Shown one piece after another: positions 47,401-55,622 of a stretch of 64,000 nucleotides of DNA. The notes beneath the pieces were generated by a model. It worked only from the letters and a program-made list of their open reading frames with translations. It made no database searches and had not been told where the DNA came from. The number at the start of each line of letters is the position of its first letter. Position 1 is the first letter of the stretch. The stretch comes from a bacterium (GTDB lineage Bacteria > Chloroflexota > Anaerolineae > Caldilineales > Caldilineaceae), in the NCBI GenBank assembly GCA_016124945.1, contig WGMT01000079.1:1-64000 (forward strand). Direction: 5' to 3'. A program made the translations under genes and the position numbers.

Positions 47401-47609
47401 TGTTCGGCGCCTAGTGCCTCAATCGCCGTAATGCCTGCGCTGATGGATCCATGACGGAAGCCGGCCGTCTTCGAGAAGACAAGCACGTTGAATTCTGCCG
47501 CCGCCGTCACCGCCGCCGCCGACGGCTCGGCCAGTTGCGTCGATGTGATCACGCCGAGCGTCACGAGCAGCGCAGCCACGGCGATGATGACATGATCTTT
47601 AAAGGACAT
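44481..47609 (-). CDS. Secreted ThuA – DUF5060 – glycoside-hydrolase-like protein
   Basis: A 1042-residue exported protein. A signal peptide occupies about residues 1-34. A ThuA-like domain follows (about 38-265; FNVLVFSKTAGFRHGSI, GNGFVGVHSASDTEYDWPWY), then a DUF5060-type beta-sandwich (about 268-375; WRVRFHADAPGEWRYQASF). A TIM-barrel region like DUF4038/apiosidase-type hydrolases runs to about 750 (YLKFLDGPYWIKGGTD, AIKWNLSEENDY), with a putative collagen-binding-2-like beta domain after it. A Thr-Pro linker (about 855-915), an Ig-like domain and the terminal tag LYLPFVRK end the protein. It is a likely surface carbohydrase; the substrate is unknown, and NLSEEND is a candidate acid/base site by analogy. 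Convergent with the giant malectin/cohesin protein. Confidence 0.8.
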   Translation of the reverse strand: MSFKDHVIIAVAALLVTLGVITSTQLAEPSAAAVTAAAEFNVLVFSKTAGFRHGSISAGITAIEALGAEHNFNVTASEDAALFTDATLAAYDVIVFLNTTGNILDEAQQTAFERFIQAGNGFVGVHSASDTEYDWPWYGAMIGSYFADHPSVQEATVRVVDATHLSTQGLPANWSRTDEWYNFQGNPGDVANVLLNVDESTYSGGKMGVDHPISWYQNYDGGRAWYTAMGHTSATFSEADFRSHLLGGIQWAAQGEPQAVTGTVTGNLVAWQPITVSFAGPSANEGDDDPNPFLDYRLQVTFTGPSGQIYNVPGFFDGDGNGGGAGNVWRVRFHADAPGEWRYQASFRSGADVAVSLDAQAGTPTSFDGATGTFNVAPVDPNAPGFLRWGRLSYVGGHYLKFLDGPYWIKGGTDSPENLLGYCGFDNTVDQGGVGSNFIHEYEPHRADWNSGDPNFQGADATCDAKGIIGALNYLGQEQVNSVYFLPMNLGGDGQETYPFVDAAKNAYNKTHYDISKLHQWNIVFEHAQRRGIALHIVLAETEADNENWLDNGALGVERKLYFRELAARFGHILAIKWNLSEENDYSVDNLRAFADYLGAVDWADHPVAVHTHLNNFDDYNEIVGDSRFSATSIQYRLDQAGAHVENWRSRSQDAGRPWVLDMDENSPASSGLTDSNADDLRKRVLYDVYFSGGNIEWYAGYHPLPLGGDLKLENFRTREAMWRYMWHARRFMQDNLPFWQMSPNDSLITGESTTLGGAEVFALDGEVYAVYFPDGSDTGSINLSSASADTSFVKRWYNPRTGEFEGTSTQVPGGALHEIGNPPADAATDWVLLLKNDGGPLPTTTATPTPTATVNPATPTQTATPPPGSTATATPTTTATPQPGETSTPSPMPTSTATATATPTTVLGTGVDSLTLINADTNQPIPGFDPLPPDAVLNLALLPTRNLNIVANASWPEVASVRFELNGDVDYHVENEAPYALAGDSSGNYRAWTPPVGEYILTAVPYSGAEAQGSSGAAHTVRFVVIDVLTDEDLYLPFVRK

Positions 47610-48023
47610 GAGACTCTTCTTTCTGTAGTCGTAAGGGGACGCGTAGAGCAGGAAGAAAGCTCATCATTGAATCGACATGTCCTTCCTCTCCACGCCTGCT
47701 CCTATATTGCCTGTCGGGTTTAAAGCGATAGAATATTTGTACGATATGAGCATATCGCTTATGAGGAGTATTTCAACTATATTCCACATTCTAAATACAT
47801 ACGCACCCCATGCTACACACATACGCAACGCGCTTACAACAAAAATGCATACGAACGTGCAAGTATATGACACTTTTCCATGATTTCACATGGGGTGCAC
47901 GGTTTTTTCATCGGTAGACAGTGATAAACCTGTCACATATAACACATGAGTAAACGCGTAGACAACGATATCCTGGGGGCAACTCTTGCTCGGCTCGATC
48001 TAGATCGTCCTCAAGGAAATCAG
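47610..48023. other. AT-rich divergent spacer
   Basis: This 414-base region separates the minus-strand ThuA gene from the plus-strand PglC-like gene, so it should carry two promoters. It is clearly AT-richer than the surrounding genes and includes an AAGCGATA...TATCGCTT inverted repeat at about 47722-47761. Two short open frames here (47677-47883 plus, 47664-47873 minus) overlap each other, lack ribosome-binding sites and look spurious. I could not fix promoter hexamers. Confidence 0.5.
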
Positions 48024-48635
48024 ATGATGTACAGAGATTTCGGCAAACGCTCCTTTGATCTAATTGTCGCCACCCTTTCCCTCTTCTTGCTCTCACCCGT
48101 ATTCATCGTTGTCGGGGTGCTGGTCTACTTCAAGCATGGCCGCCCCATCATCTTTCAACAGCAAAGACCCGGCAAACAGGGCAAACCCTTCGTTATGTTC
48201 AAGTTTCGCACCATGAACAGTGCACGCGATGCCGATGGCAATCTCTTGCCGGACGCAGTTCGCTTGACGCGATTCGGGCGTTTCTTGCGCGCATCAAGCC
48301 TGGATGAACTGCCGGAGCTGATCAACGTGTTACGCGGAGAAATGAGCCTGGTAGGGCCACGGCCACTGCTGATGCACTACCTGGTTCGCTACACGCCGGA
48401 GCAGATGCGCCGACACGACGTCTTGCCCGGCATTACCGGCTGGGCACAGGTCAATGGCCGCAACCGTCTTACCTGGGAAGAGAAGTTTGAACTGGACGTT
48501 TGGTACGTTGACAACTATTCGCTGGCGCTCGATTTGAAGATCATCGCCCGCACGCTTTTGAAGATTCTTCAGCGCGACGGGATCAGCCAGCCTGGGCAGG
48601 CAACTGCAGAAGAATTCAAAGGGAGCAAAGTATAA
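48024..48635 (+). CDS. Undecaprenyl-phosphate glycosyl-1-phosphate transferase (PglC/WcaJ C-terminal type)
   Basis: A 203-residue monotopic phosphoglycosyltransferase. KRSFDLIVATLSLFLLSP is the re-entrant membrane helix. GKPFVMFKFRTM, SSLDELPELINVLRGEMSLVGPRP (with the catalytic Asp-Glu pair) and LPGITGWAQVNGRN follow. It starts glycan assembly by moving a sugar-1-phosphate onto undecaprenyl phosphate. The short PglC-like form is chosen because AAGGA lies six bases before the ATG at 48024; an ATG at 47946 would add 26 residues but has no ribosome-binding site. Eight-base-range spacing and overlaps tie it to the two following genes. Confidence 0.9.
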   Translation: MMYRDFGKRSFDLIVATLSLFLLSPVFIVVGVLVYFKHGRPIIFQQQRPGKQGKPFVMFKFRTMNSARDADGNLLPDAVRLTRFGRFLRASSLDELPELINVLRGEMSLVGPRPLLMHYLVRYTPEQMRRHDVLPGITGWAQVNGRNRLTWEEKFELDVWYVDNYSLALDLKIIARTLLKILQRDGISQPGQATAEEFKGSKV

Positions 48636-49310
48636 ATGACAAGGGTACTGATCATCGGCGCAGGTGGGCATGGGCAGGTGGTTGCCGATATTCTGGCCAG
48701 AGCCCACGAAGCAGGGGAAAAGCCATACCCGATTGGGTTCTTAGACGACAGTCCCCGTGTTCGAGGCTCGTATCTCCTGGGGGTGCCCGTCCTCGGGGGT
48801 ATTGATGAATTACACGACTTTGCACATGACGCCGTGATCCTGGGCATTGGGCGCAACGATATCCGTCGCCGTCTTTTCCTGTATCTGTGCAGAGAGGGTG
48901 AAGTCTTTGCCACAGCCAGGCACCCTGCCGCAGTGGTGGCCCCAGATGTCACCATCGGCGCAGGCACTGTGATTGTCGCCGGTGCCATCATAAACCCAGG
49001 TGCAAAGATTGGCTGCAACGTCATCTTAAATACAGGCTGTTCCGTGGATCACCACAATGTCATTGGTGATCATGCTCATATTGCACCTGGCGTTCGCCTT
49101 GGCGGTGACGTCCACATCGGCGATGGGGCGTTGATTGGCATCAGTGCAACTGTGATGCCGCAACGGAGGGTAGGACGAGAGAGTATTGTCGGCGCAGGCG
49201 CCCTTGTGACCAAAGATCTTGCCGATGGGGTAACCGCTGCTGGTGTACCCGCTCGCATCATTGCCAACACATACATTGAACCCGTAGAAAGAGTGGCACT
49301 CAGCGCATGA
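48636..49310 (+). CDS. PglD/NeuD-type sugar acyltransferase
   Basis: A 224-residue left-handed beta-helix acyltransferase. The N-terminal Rossmann-like part has IIGAGGHGQVVADIL and IGFLDDS. The hexapeptide repeats contain NTGCSVDHHNVIGDHAHIAPG with the catalytic His, then ALIGISATVMPQRRVG. The PglD family N-acetylates UDP-4-amino sugars made by the aminotransferase partner. The stop overlaps the next gene by ATGA. Confidence 0.9.
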   Translation: MTRVLIIGAGGHGQVVADILARAHEAGEKPYPIGFLDDSPRVRGSYLLGVPVLGGIDELHDFAHDAVILGIGRNDIRRRLFLYLCREGEVFATARHPAAVVAPDVTIGAGTVIVAGAIINPGAKIGCNVILNTGCSVDHHNVIGDHAHIAPGVRLGGDVHIGDGALIGISATVMPQRRVGRESIVGAGALVTKDLADGVTAAGVPARIIANTYIEPVERVALSA

Positions 49311-50587
49311 AAATATCCAATCGAGTCCTATCAAACAGCAACGGCACACACCGCAAAGATCCAGCCCAACAGGACGAGTTGGTAGCCCTGGACGAGCCAG
49401 GCGAGCGTGACGAACGTGCAAATCGTAACAAATCGGTTTACCGCGAAGAACCGCTCAAGCAGGTCTACCTGTCTCCACCGCACATGTCGGGTAGAGAACA
49501 GGAGTACGTGCAGGACGCTTTCGACAGCAATTGGATCGCGCCGATTGGCCCTCACATCGATAGGTTCGAGGAGGAGTTCTGTGCCACAGTGGGTGCAAGA
49601 CATGCCTTGGCGGTAAGCTCGGGCACAGCCGCACTTCACCTTGCCCTCCAGCTTGCCGGCGTCGGCCAAGACGACGAAGTTTTTGTGTCCACCCTCACGT
49701 TCGTCGGCAGCGTCAATCCTGTCATCTACCTGGGCGCGCGCCCGGTTTTTGTGGACAGTGAACGCCGTTCGTGGAACATGGACCCTGACATTTTGGCCGA
49801 AGCGCTGAAGCGCCGCGCCAACATCGGGCGGCTGCCCAAAGCGGTGGTGCTCGTCCATCTCTACGGCCAGAGCGCCAACATCGATCCAATCCTTGAGGTG
49901 TGTAACCGCTACGATGTCGCCCTAATCGAAGATGCAGCCGAGGCGTTGGGCACCACCTACAAACAAGGTTCGCCGGGCACCTATGGCCTGGCCGGCATTT
50001 ACTCATTTAACGGCAACAAGATCATCACCACATCTGGCGGCGGTATGCTCGTCTCTGAAGACGAAGATTTCATTCGCCGTGCGCGCAAGTACGCCACCCA
50101 GGCGCGGGATCAGGCGGCGCATTATCAACATTCAGAAATCGGCTACAACTACCGCATGAGCAATGTCCTGGCCGGCATTGGTCGTGCACAGCTACAGGTG
50201 CTCGAAGATCGGGTAAACGCACGCCGCCGCATTTTTGAGATGTATCGCCGGGCGTTGTGCGGCGTGCCCGGTATTGAATTTATGCCTGAAGCCAGTTGGG
50301 GACGTCACAATCGATGGCTGACGACGCTGACCATCGATCCCAACGGGTTCGGCGCCAATCGCGAAGACGTACGCGTGACACTGGCAGCGCGCAACATCGA
50401 GGCCCGCCCCGTCTGGAAGCCAATGCACCTGCAACCTGTCTTTTTGGGTTGTGAACGGTGGGGGGGAAACGTTGCCGCCCATCTCTTCCAGCGCGGACTC
50501 TGCCTGCCTTCCGGCTCCAGCATGCAAGATTCAGAAGTGACAGCCGTCATCGAGACGATTCATGATTTGCACGATAGACGCGCTTAG
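49307..50587 (+). CDS. DegT/DnrJ/EryC1-type sugar aminotransferase (PglE-like)
   Basis: A 426-residue PLP enzyme. VYLSPPHMSGREQEYVQDAF and NWIAPIGP open the fold; SSGTAALHLAL binds the cofactor phosphate; EDAAEALGTTYK and SFNGNKIITTSGGG contain the PLP lysine (Lys238). It would transaminate a UDP-4-keto-6-deoxy sugar before acetylation by the PglD-like partner. A 4,6-dehydratase (PglF) to supply the substrate is not in the window. An unusual 50-residue charged N-terminal extension precedes the conserved start; since its ATG overlaps the upstream stop, I keep the long form. Confidence 0.88.
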   Translation: MKISNRVLSNSNGTHRKDPAQQDELVALDEPGERDERANRNKSVYREEPLKQVYLSPPHMSGREQEYVQDAFDSNWIAPIGPHIDRFEEEFCATVGARHALAVSSGTAALHLALQLAGVGQDDEVFVSTLTFVGSVNPVIYLGARPVFVDSERRSWNMDPDILAEALKRRANIGRLPKAVVLVHLYGQSANIDPILEVCNRYDVALIEDAAEALGTTYKQGSPGTYGLAGIYSFNGNKIITTSGGGMLVSEDEDFIRRARKYATQARDQAAHYQHSEIGYNYRMSNVLAGIGRAQLQVLEDRVNARRRIFEMYRRALCGVPGIEFMPEASWGRHNRWLTTLTIDPNGFGANREDVRVTLAARNIEARPVWKPMHLQPVFLGCERWGGNVAAHLFQRGLCLPSGSSMQDSEVTAVIETIHDLHDRRA

Positions 50588-50612
50588 TGGATTTCTCGCC
50601 AAATTCGCAGTT

Positions 50613-50679
50613 ACCTTCCGGGAAGGGGTGCCGGCAAATTTCAGGTGTACGATCCGTGTCTGCCCCCTTCCCGGAAGGT
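50613..50679. repeat. Interspersed palindromic element, family 2, copy 2
   Basis: Arms begin ACCTTCCGGGAAGGGG at 50613 and end CCCCTTCCCGGAAGGT at 50679, with a 29-30 base spacer clearly related to the spacer of the copy at 7821-7888. It follows the aminotransferase gene and may end that transcript. The remaining bases to 50806 show nothing further. Confidence 0.75.
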
Positions 50680-50806
50680 ATAGAATTCTGGAATCGATTG
50701 TTGTGTGTTTTTGCGGGTGAGGGCGAAAGCCAACGTCGGTTCACTAGCGAGCTTTCTTTCCCGGCTCGCTCATGCCCTTACACGACTCCTTCTTCACTCT
50801 TGTTTC

Positions 50807-51298
50807 ATGACGGAGAGATCATTGGCTGAGAACGATTTAAGGCAAGCACGGATTCTATGGGTATGTCGCAAAAATCCACGTGACCTCCGTGGAGAGCGGC
50901 TGTATCAGCAGATGCAGCGAAAGCATTTTCAGATTGACGTAATTTCTATTAGCGAATTGCGCAGTCATCGGCTGAACGATGTGGATCTGGTTTTGGTCGA
51001 AGCGTTTGAACAGATTGAAGAACTGGTTCAGGCTGCGGTGATTGGCATTCGGTTTAAGAGTCGCGTGCCATTGGTGGTGCTGACCAACCATTTTTCAAGC
51101 AGTGAATTGGCAAGTACACTTCTGGCCGGTGTCGATGCAATTTGGTTTGCGCATTGTTCTGTGCCGGTGCTTTTAGCTCGCTGCAATGCAATATTGCGAC
51201 GCTGGCGCTGGAACCTCGGCGCCGATCAAACCAATATTGCAATGGTCATCGGCCATCAAGCGGTTGATGAAGAGTTGGCAAACGCGCAACAGGATTAA
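50807..51298 (+). CDS. Degenerate response-regulator receiver-like protein
   Basis: A stand-alone protein of about 163 residues with an alternating beta-alpha pattern like a receiver domain: ARILWVCRKNP, DVDLVLVEAFEQIEEL, VPLVVLTNHFSSSELAS, GVDAIWF. The position of the phosphorylated Asp after the third strand is Glu in LVEAF, and the conserved Lys is not evident. If it is a receiver it probably cannot be phosphorylated normally. It has a basic helical C-terminus and no output domain. The start is ATG 50807 or TTG 50822, the latter preceded by GGAGAG. It does not clearly belong to the glycan or F420 genes. Confidence 0.55.
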   Translation: MTERSLAENDLRQARILWVCRKNPRDLRGERLYQQMQRKHFQIDVISISELRSHRLNDVDLVLVEAFEQIEELVQAAVIGIRFKSRVPLVVLTNHFSSSELASTLLAGVDAIWFAHCSVPVLLARCNAILRRWRWNLGADQTNIAMVIGHQAVDEELANAQQD

Positions 51299-51311
51299 GA
51301 TCCCACCAGAC

Positions 51312-51941
51312 CTAACCATGTACCATTGTACGCCACTGTGCCCAATCCTCAGGTGAATCTAAATCCAACGCCAATGTAGTGGAATCGACCAGGTGGACGG
51401 CGACGCCCGCCGCCTTGGCGCGCGTCTTATGCCGTTGCAGGCTCTGTGGACCGTAAGCAAAGTCGATGGCGTGGGGCGGGCGCACGAGGAGGGCGTTGGT
51501 GCCGCCGTCGCCGCTGCCTGCGAGGACGACGCAGGGGTTGTGATCCGCGCCCAGTTCGATCAGATCTTCGATGTCGTGTGGGGTGAGCAGCGGTAGATCT
51601 GCCGGCAGCACGAGGACGGCGTCGGCGCCCCGTTCCACGGCGACGTTGCGCGCCTGCCGCAGGGCATGGTTCAGCCCAGCTTCGGGATCAAAGGCGGCTT
51701 GTGCCGGGATCGTCGTTTCTAGCAACGTGGAAGCACCACAACTACGGGCCAGCGCCAGGACGCTTTCGTCGCGGGAGATGGCGATAATCCCCCCAAGCTG
51801 CTTGACAGCGGCGACGGTCTTCAATGTCTGCATCAGCAGATCACGCGCCAGGGTGCTCCTTTCCTCCGCAGAAAGCAGGGGGGCCAACCGGCTCTTGCCC
51901 AATGCAAAGGGTTTGACAGGCACGATCAGCCAGAGTTGCAT
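51312..51941 (-). CDS. cofC: 2-phospho-L-lactate (or phosphoenolpyruvate) guanylyltransferase
   Basis: A 209-residue nucleotidyltransferase of coenzyme F420 synthesis. LIVPVKPFALGKSRLAPLLS is the GTP-binding N-terminus, ADAVLVLPADLPLLTPHDI carries the metal-binding Asp, and GDGGTNALLVRPPHAIDFAYG is the family motif. It makes the GDP-activated phospho-carboxylate used by CofD. It is translationally coupled to cofD: the cofD TGA and this ATG share one base. Whether the substrate is phospholactate or phosphoenolpyruvate (FbiD type) cannot be read from sequence. Confidence 0.92.
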   Translation of the reverse strand: MQLWLIVPVKPFALGKSRLAPLLSAEERSTLARDLLMQTLKTVAAVKQLGGIIAISRDESVLALARSCGASTLLETTIPAQAAFDPEAGLNHALRQARNVAVERGADAVLVLPADLPLLTPHDIEDLIELGADHNPCVVLAGSGDGGTNALLVRPPHAIDFAYGPQSLQRHKTRAKAAGVAVHLVDSTTLALDLDSPEDWAQWRTMVHG

Positions 51942-52954
51942 CAGTTGACAGAGGTCGAATCGATGGGAGAGACAGTGCTATTCGACTGTGTAACGAGCCC
52001 AAATTCAACAACGGCGCGGGCGAGGTCGGCTTTGCTTTGTAGATCACGCATGATGGTGTCGGTAACCAGCGCTGGCAGGATGACGGCGTCGGCCAGATCG
52101 GCGTCCTGACGGTCAATGACAAAGCCGTCAAGCAGATCGCCCAGGTGATCGACGACGGTGATGGGGCTGATCAGTTCACCCAATTCCTGCATCATTTTGG
52201 CGGCGGGGCCTTTGATGGCCTGCCCGCTGACAATGGGGCTGACGCCGATTTTGGGCGCTTTGGCGTTGCGCAGCCGATCACGCAGCCCCGGCACGGCGAG
52301 GATGGGATCAATGCTAACATAGGGGTTGCTGGGGCAGAAGACGATAAGATCGGCGCGGTCGACGGCGCGTTTGATGTCTGGGCTGAGTTTGGCCCGATCC
52401 GCACCGATGAAAGACAAGTCGATGAGGGTGGGTTCGCAGCGACGGCGCACAAAGTAATGCTGGAAGGGTAGATCGCCTTCGTCGGTGTGGACGAGGGTGC
52501 GGATTGCTTCGTTGGCCATGGGCAGGATCTGCGACGGTATCCCCAACATGCGGCGCAGGCGGTCTGTCACTTCGCTGAGGGGCACGCCCTGGCGTAGCCA
52601 TTCAGTGCGGCGTAGGTGTAGGGCAAGGTCTTTGTCGCCAAGGCGGAACCATTCTTCGCCGCCGAAGCGCTCCATTTCGGCGAGGACATGGAACTGCTCT
52701 TCGGCGCGACCCCAGCCATAGTCGGGGTTGTTCATCCCGGCCAAATTGTAGAGGACGGTGTCGAGATCCGGGCAGATGTGCAGGCCCCAGTGCTCGAAGT
52801 CGTCGCCGGTGTTGACGATGACGGTGAGCGCGCCGGGTTCCAGGATCTGCTGGAGACCCATTGCCAACTTGGCCCCGCCCACACCACCGGCCAGGGCAAC
52901 CACTCGAATCTGCGACAATTGAGGAGAGGGCGAATCAGGAGATGAGATGGTCAT
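51941..52954 (-). CDS. cofD: LPPG:FO 2-phospho-L-lactate transferase
   Basis: A 337-residue CofD/FbiA enzyme. [17 protein letters not shown] is the glycine-rich N-terminus; [31 protein letters not shown] and [14 protein letters not shown] are family hallmarks. It transfers the activated group to the deazaflavin FO, giving F420-0 or dehydro-F420-0. ATG at 52954 with AAAGGA upstream. It is first gene of the cofD-cofC pair. FO synthase and the glutamate ligase are not in the window. Confidence 0.93.
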   Translation of the reverse strand: MTISSPDSPSPQLSQIRVVALAGGVGGAKLAMGLQQILEPGALTVIVNTGDDFEHWGLHICPDLDTVLYNLAGMNNPDYGWGRAEEQFHVLAEMERFGGEEWFRLGDKDLALHLRRTEWLRQGVPLSEVTDRLRRMLGIPSQILPMANEAIRTLVHTDEGDLPFQHYFVRRRCEPTLIDLSFIGADRAKLSPDIKRAVDRADLIVFCPSNPYVSIDPILAVPGLRDRLRNAKAPKIGVSPIVSGQAIKGPAAKMMQELGELISPITVVDHLGDLLDGFVIDRQDADLADAVILPALVTDTIMRDLQSKADLARAVVEFGLVTQSNSTVSPIDSTSVN

Positions 52955-52995
52955 TTCCTATCCTTTAAACAAAATGATTTCAAAACAAAAGAGAT

Positions 52996-53115
52996 TTCAC
53001 CGCAAAGGCGCAAAGGGCGCAGAGAGGAGAAAAGAGAAGAATTCATCCGTGCAATCTGTGGATCTCTTCTGTGAATCTCTTCTGCCCTTTGCGTCCTTGG
53101 CGTCTTTGCGGTGAA
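52996..53115. repeat. Imperfect inverted repeat between cofD and nitroreductase
   Basis: The left arm starts TTCACCGCAAAGGCG at 52996 and the right arm ends CTTTGCGGTGAA at 53115, each extending about 27-34 bases with small gaps. Both flanking genes are on the minus strand, so it may work as a terminator of the nitroreductase message. Confidence 0.55.
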
Positions 53116-53125
53116 CCTTCTCGCT

Positions 53126-53770
53126 TCAGCGCCAGATAACCCTTTGATCCAGCGGAACACGGTCTTTTTCTTTGGTTTCGGCGGCGTAACCGAGGGTGAT
53201 CAAGGCTTGGGGATGCCAGGCCGACGGCAGTTCGAGCACATCGCGCACCAGATCGGGGACAAAAAGCGGTGCACACATCCAGCAAGCGCCTAATCCAGCG
53301 TGGTGCGCAGCCAGCAGCAGGTTCTGGCAGGCAAGCGCCGTGCTCTGCACCGCCATGATCCATTCGGCGTCGGCGCGCTTGGCATCGGGGTAAACGTCCA
53401 TATCCTCCATCGACACCGATGCAATGATCAACGCCGCTGCGCCGGTAAGGCGGGCATGGCTAATGGCGATGCGCTTTTCGATGAAGGCAGGATCAGCGCC
53501 GTCTCCCCCCAGATCGCGCCGCCACTGTTCTGCCATGTGTTGGCTCAGCCGCTGCTTCGTCGCGTCTTCGGTGACGACGCAGAAGCGCCACGATTGACGG
53601 TTGTGCGCCGATGGGGCCCACGTCGCCGCCGTAAGGATCTGCTCGATCAGCGCCCGCGCCACCGGACGATCCAGGTAGCGGCGGATGGAGCGCCGTCCTT
53701 GAATGAGATGCCGGAAAGCATCGTCAATGCGCTCAAACGTATCCTCTTCGAGCAGTGTTCTCCCGTCCAT
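53126..53770 (-). CDS. Nitroreductase-family protein, FbiB C-terminal-like
   Basis: A 214-residue FMN-dependent nitroreductase fold. [31 protein letters not shown] (FMN-binding) and [15 protein letters not shown] near the C-terminus match the stand-alone relatives of the C-terminal half of mycobacterial FbiB, which reduces dehydro-F420-0. Its position beside cofD-cofC supports an F420 role, but a different flavin reductase is possible. The start ATG 53770 is chosen; the longer frame extends into a palindromic spacer. Confidence 0.8.
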   Translation of the reverse strand: MDGRTLLEEDTFERIDDAFRHLIQGRRSIRRYLDRPVARALIEQILTAATWAPSAHNRQSWRFCVVTEDATKQRLSQHMAEQWRRDLGGDGADPAFIEKRIAISHARLTGAAALIIASVSMEDMDVYPDAKRADAEWIMAVQSTALACQNLLLAAHHAGLGACWMCAPLFVPDLVRDVLELPSAWHPQALITLGYAAETKEKDRVPLDQRVIWR

Positions 53771-53842
53771 GCGTGGATTATAGCACGCCTGTACACGCAC
53801 CCAAACTTCTAGAAATCGAACGCGAATTGGGGGAGGCGCACC

Positions 53843-53910
53843 ACAGTGCCAGGCACGGGCCCGTGCAGCGCCCGTCAAAGCATACGGGTTTGGCCCGTGC
53901 CTGGCACTGT
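53843..53910. repeat. 19-bp perfect inverted repeat in divergent spacer
   Basis: Arms 53843-53861 and 53892-53910 are exact reverse complements with a 30-base centre. It occupies the 447-base spacer 53771-54217 between the divergent nitroreductase and luciferase-like genes. That spacer also contains a second palindrome at 54080-54126; no gene is credible there. Confidence 0.8.
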
Positions 53911-54079
53911 CCGCCCCAAGGTTGAAGTAGACCTGACAACTGCGGTTACCTTGACGCTCCAGAACGGAGCGGGGTACAATGACAGCATCGAGTTGTCAGA
54001 CAATGATTGGGGGGCTGGGGACTGGGGATTGAGTAGAGGATGTTGGTGTGGGTGAAGTGCTTGTCGGTGTGATGATGAA

Positions 54080-54126
54080 GATGATGAAGATGATGGGATA
54101 ATGATTATCCCATCATCTTCATCATC
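54080..54126. repeat. 23-bp perfect palindrome built on GATGAA repeats
   Basis: Arms 54080-54102 and 54104-54126 are exact reverse complements around one base. The left arm continues upstream into further GATGATGAA units. It lies about 90 bases ahead of the luciferase-like gene, so it could form a cruciform or an mRNA leader hairpin. Confidence 0.8.
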
Positions 54127-54217
54127 ACTTTACCCAGAGCCTCACCTGCGATGCAACCAATGTTCTCCTCTCGATCCCCAGCCCCAATCCCCAATCCCTC
54201 TCCGAAGGAGCTTCTCC

Positions 54218-55228
54218 ATGACCGAACCGAAATACAGGCGTGTGGCCCTCTATTTACAGGACAAGCACCCCATTCGCGAGGGGATGGAGTATGTGCGCTA
54301 TGCCGAGGAAAAGGGTTTTGAAGCCGTGTGGCAGGCAGAAAGCCGACTGGTGCGCGATGCGATTGTGCCCATGGCCGCTTTTGCGGCGGTGACGGAGCGG
54401 ATCAAGATCGGTTCCGGCGTCATCAACAATTGGACGCGCAACATCGGTCTGCTGGCGGCAACCTTCCTCACACTGGATGATCTGGCCCCCGATCGTGTGA
54501 TCTGCGGCATTGGGGCGTGGTGGGATCCGCTGGCGCGCAATGTGGGCATCGACCGGCGCAAGCCGCTCACCGCCATGCGCGAGACCTGCGATCTGCTGCG
54601 CCGTCTGCTCGACATGGAGAATGTCACCTACGACGGGGAATTCCACAAACTCAGCGGCGTGGAGTTGGATGTTGTCCACGGGCGGCGTGAGCCGCGCAAT
54701 GTGCCGATTATGATCGGCGCCACCGGCCCTCAAATGCTGGAGATGACAGGCGAGATCTCCGACGGCTGTGTGCTCAACTACTGTGTGCCGCCGGATTATA
54801 ACCACATGGCGTTGGAACGTCTTGAAGCAGGGGCGAAGAAGGCAGGCCGCACCCTCGACGATGTGGATCGCCCACAGTTGATCGTCTGCTCCGTCCACGA
54901 AGACAGGCAGACGGCGCTGGACGGTTCACGCGAACTGCTCACCCAATATCTGGCGCAGCAGCCCCATATTGCTCAGGCCAGCGGCGTGAAAAAGGAAGTA
55001 GTGGCGCAGATCCAAGCAACTCTGGGCTGGCCCGCCACCAAGGAACAGGTGCGCGAAGCCATGCACTTTGTCCCCGACGACTTGGTGGAGCGCATCACCG
55101 CCAGCGGCACCCCCGAAGACGTAAAAAAGAAAGTCCGCGAGTACATGGAAAATGGCGCAACCTGCCCTATCCTCTACCCGTTGGGCGACGTGAAATTGAT
55201 GATCGATACATTTGCAGGAGGGTTTTAA
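54218..55228 (+). CDS. Luciferase-like (LLM class) F420-dependent oxidoreductase
   Basis: A 336-residue TIM-barrel protein. [36 protein letters not shown] (with the non-prolyl cis-peptide segment), [15 protein letters not shown] and [14 protein letters not shown] are typical of F420-dependent members such as methylene-H4MPT reductase-like enzymes. It probably uses F420H2 to reduce an unknown substrate; F420 genes lie 1.3 kb away in the opposite direction. Start ATG 54218 with GAAGGAG eight bases upstream. Confidence 0.85.
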   Translation: MTEPKYRRVALYLQDKHPIREGMEYVRYAEEKGFEAVWQAESRLVRDAIVPMAAFAAVTERIKIGSGVINNWTRNIGLLAATFLTLDDLAPDRVICGIGAWWDPLARNVGIDRRKPLTAMRETCDLLRRLLDMENVTYDGEFHKLSGVELDVVHGRREPRNVPIMIGATGPQMLEMTGEISDGCVLNYCVPPDYNHMALERLEAGAKKAGRTLDDVDRPQLIVCSVHEDRQTALDGSRELLTQYLAQQPHIAQASGVKKEVVAQIQATLGWPATKEQVREAMHFVPDDLVERITASGTPEDVKKKVREYMENGATCPILYPLGDVKLMIDTFAGGF

Positions 55229-55232
55229 TAGT

Positions 55233-55559
55233 TTGTTCAAATTCCTCACATCCACCCTCGTCACCGCTGCTGCGATCCAGCTTTTCCTTGCCTGGGCGCG
55301 GCGACGGGCCGAGGGACAGATCGATAAGATGCAAGATGCTGTCTTCAACACGCCGGGCGCCGAGTCGCCGGTGACGCCCGATGTGGCGGTTGCCGGTGCC
55401 GGTTTTTTTGGCGCTCATTTTGTGTTGGGGCAGAAATTGCTGGGCCTGCGCAGTTGGCAGGCTGTCCTTAGTTTGCTGTTGGGGCTTGGCATTGGGGTTG
55501 GTCTCTTCTTCCTGCAAAACAATGCAGGCACAAGTGCAACGAACCGGCCCAAATATTGA
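55233..55559 (+). CDS. Small membrane protein of unknown function
   Basis: A protein of about 108 residues beginning at TTG 55233, with AGGAGG ten bases upstream inside the end of the previous gene. A longer frame from 55212 is possible. It has a hydrophobic N-terminal helix ending in ARRRAE, a central glycine/alanine segment (VAGAGFFGAHFVLG) and a C-terminal membrane helix. The tight spacing suggests expression with the luciferase-like gene. I recognise no family. Confidence 0.6.
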   Translation: MFKFLTSTLVTAAAIQLFLAWARRRAEGQIDKMQDAVFNTPGAESPVTPDVAVAGAGFFGAHFVLGQKLLGLRSWQAVLSLLLGLGIGVGLFFLQNNAGTSATNRPKY

Positions 55560-55622
55560 CGTGTACAGGCTGCTATCCTGGCCGGTGCGTCGCATATGTG
55601 TTGACATGAAAGGACCCGAACG

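Noticed and set aside
47664-47883. Two overlapping short frames in the divergent spacer
   Set aside because: They lie on opposite strands over the same AT-rich bases, both without ribosome-binding sites.
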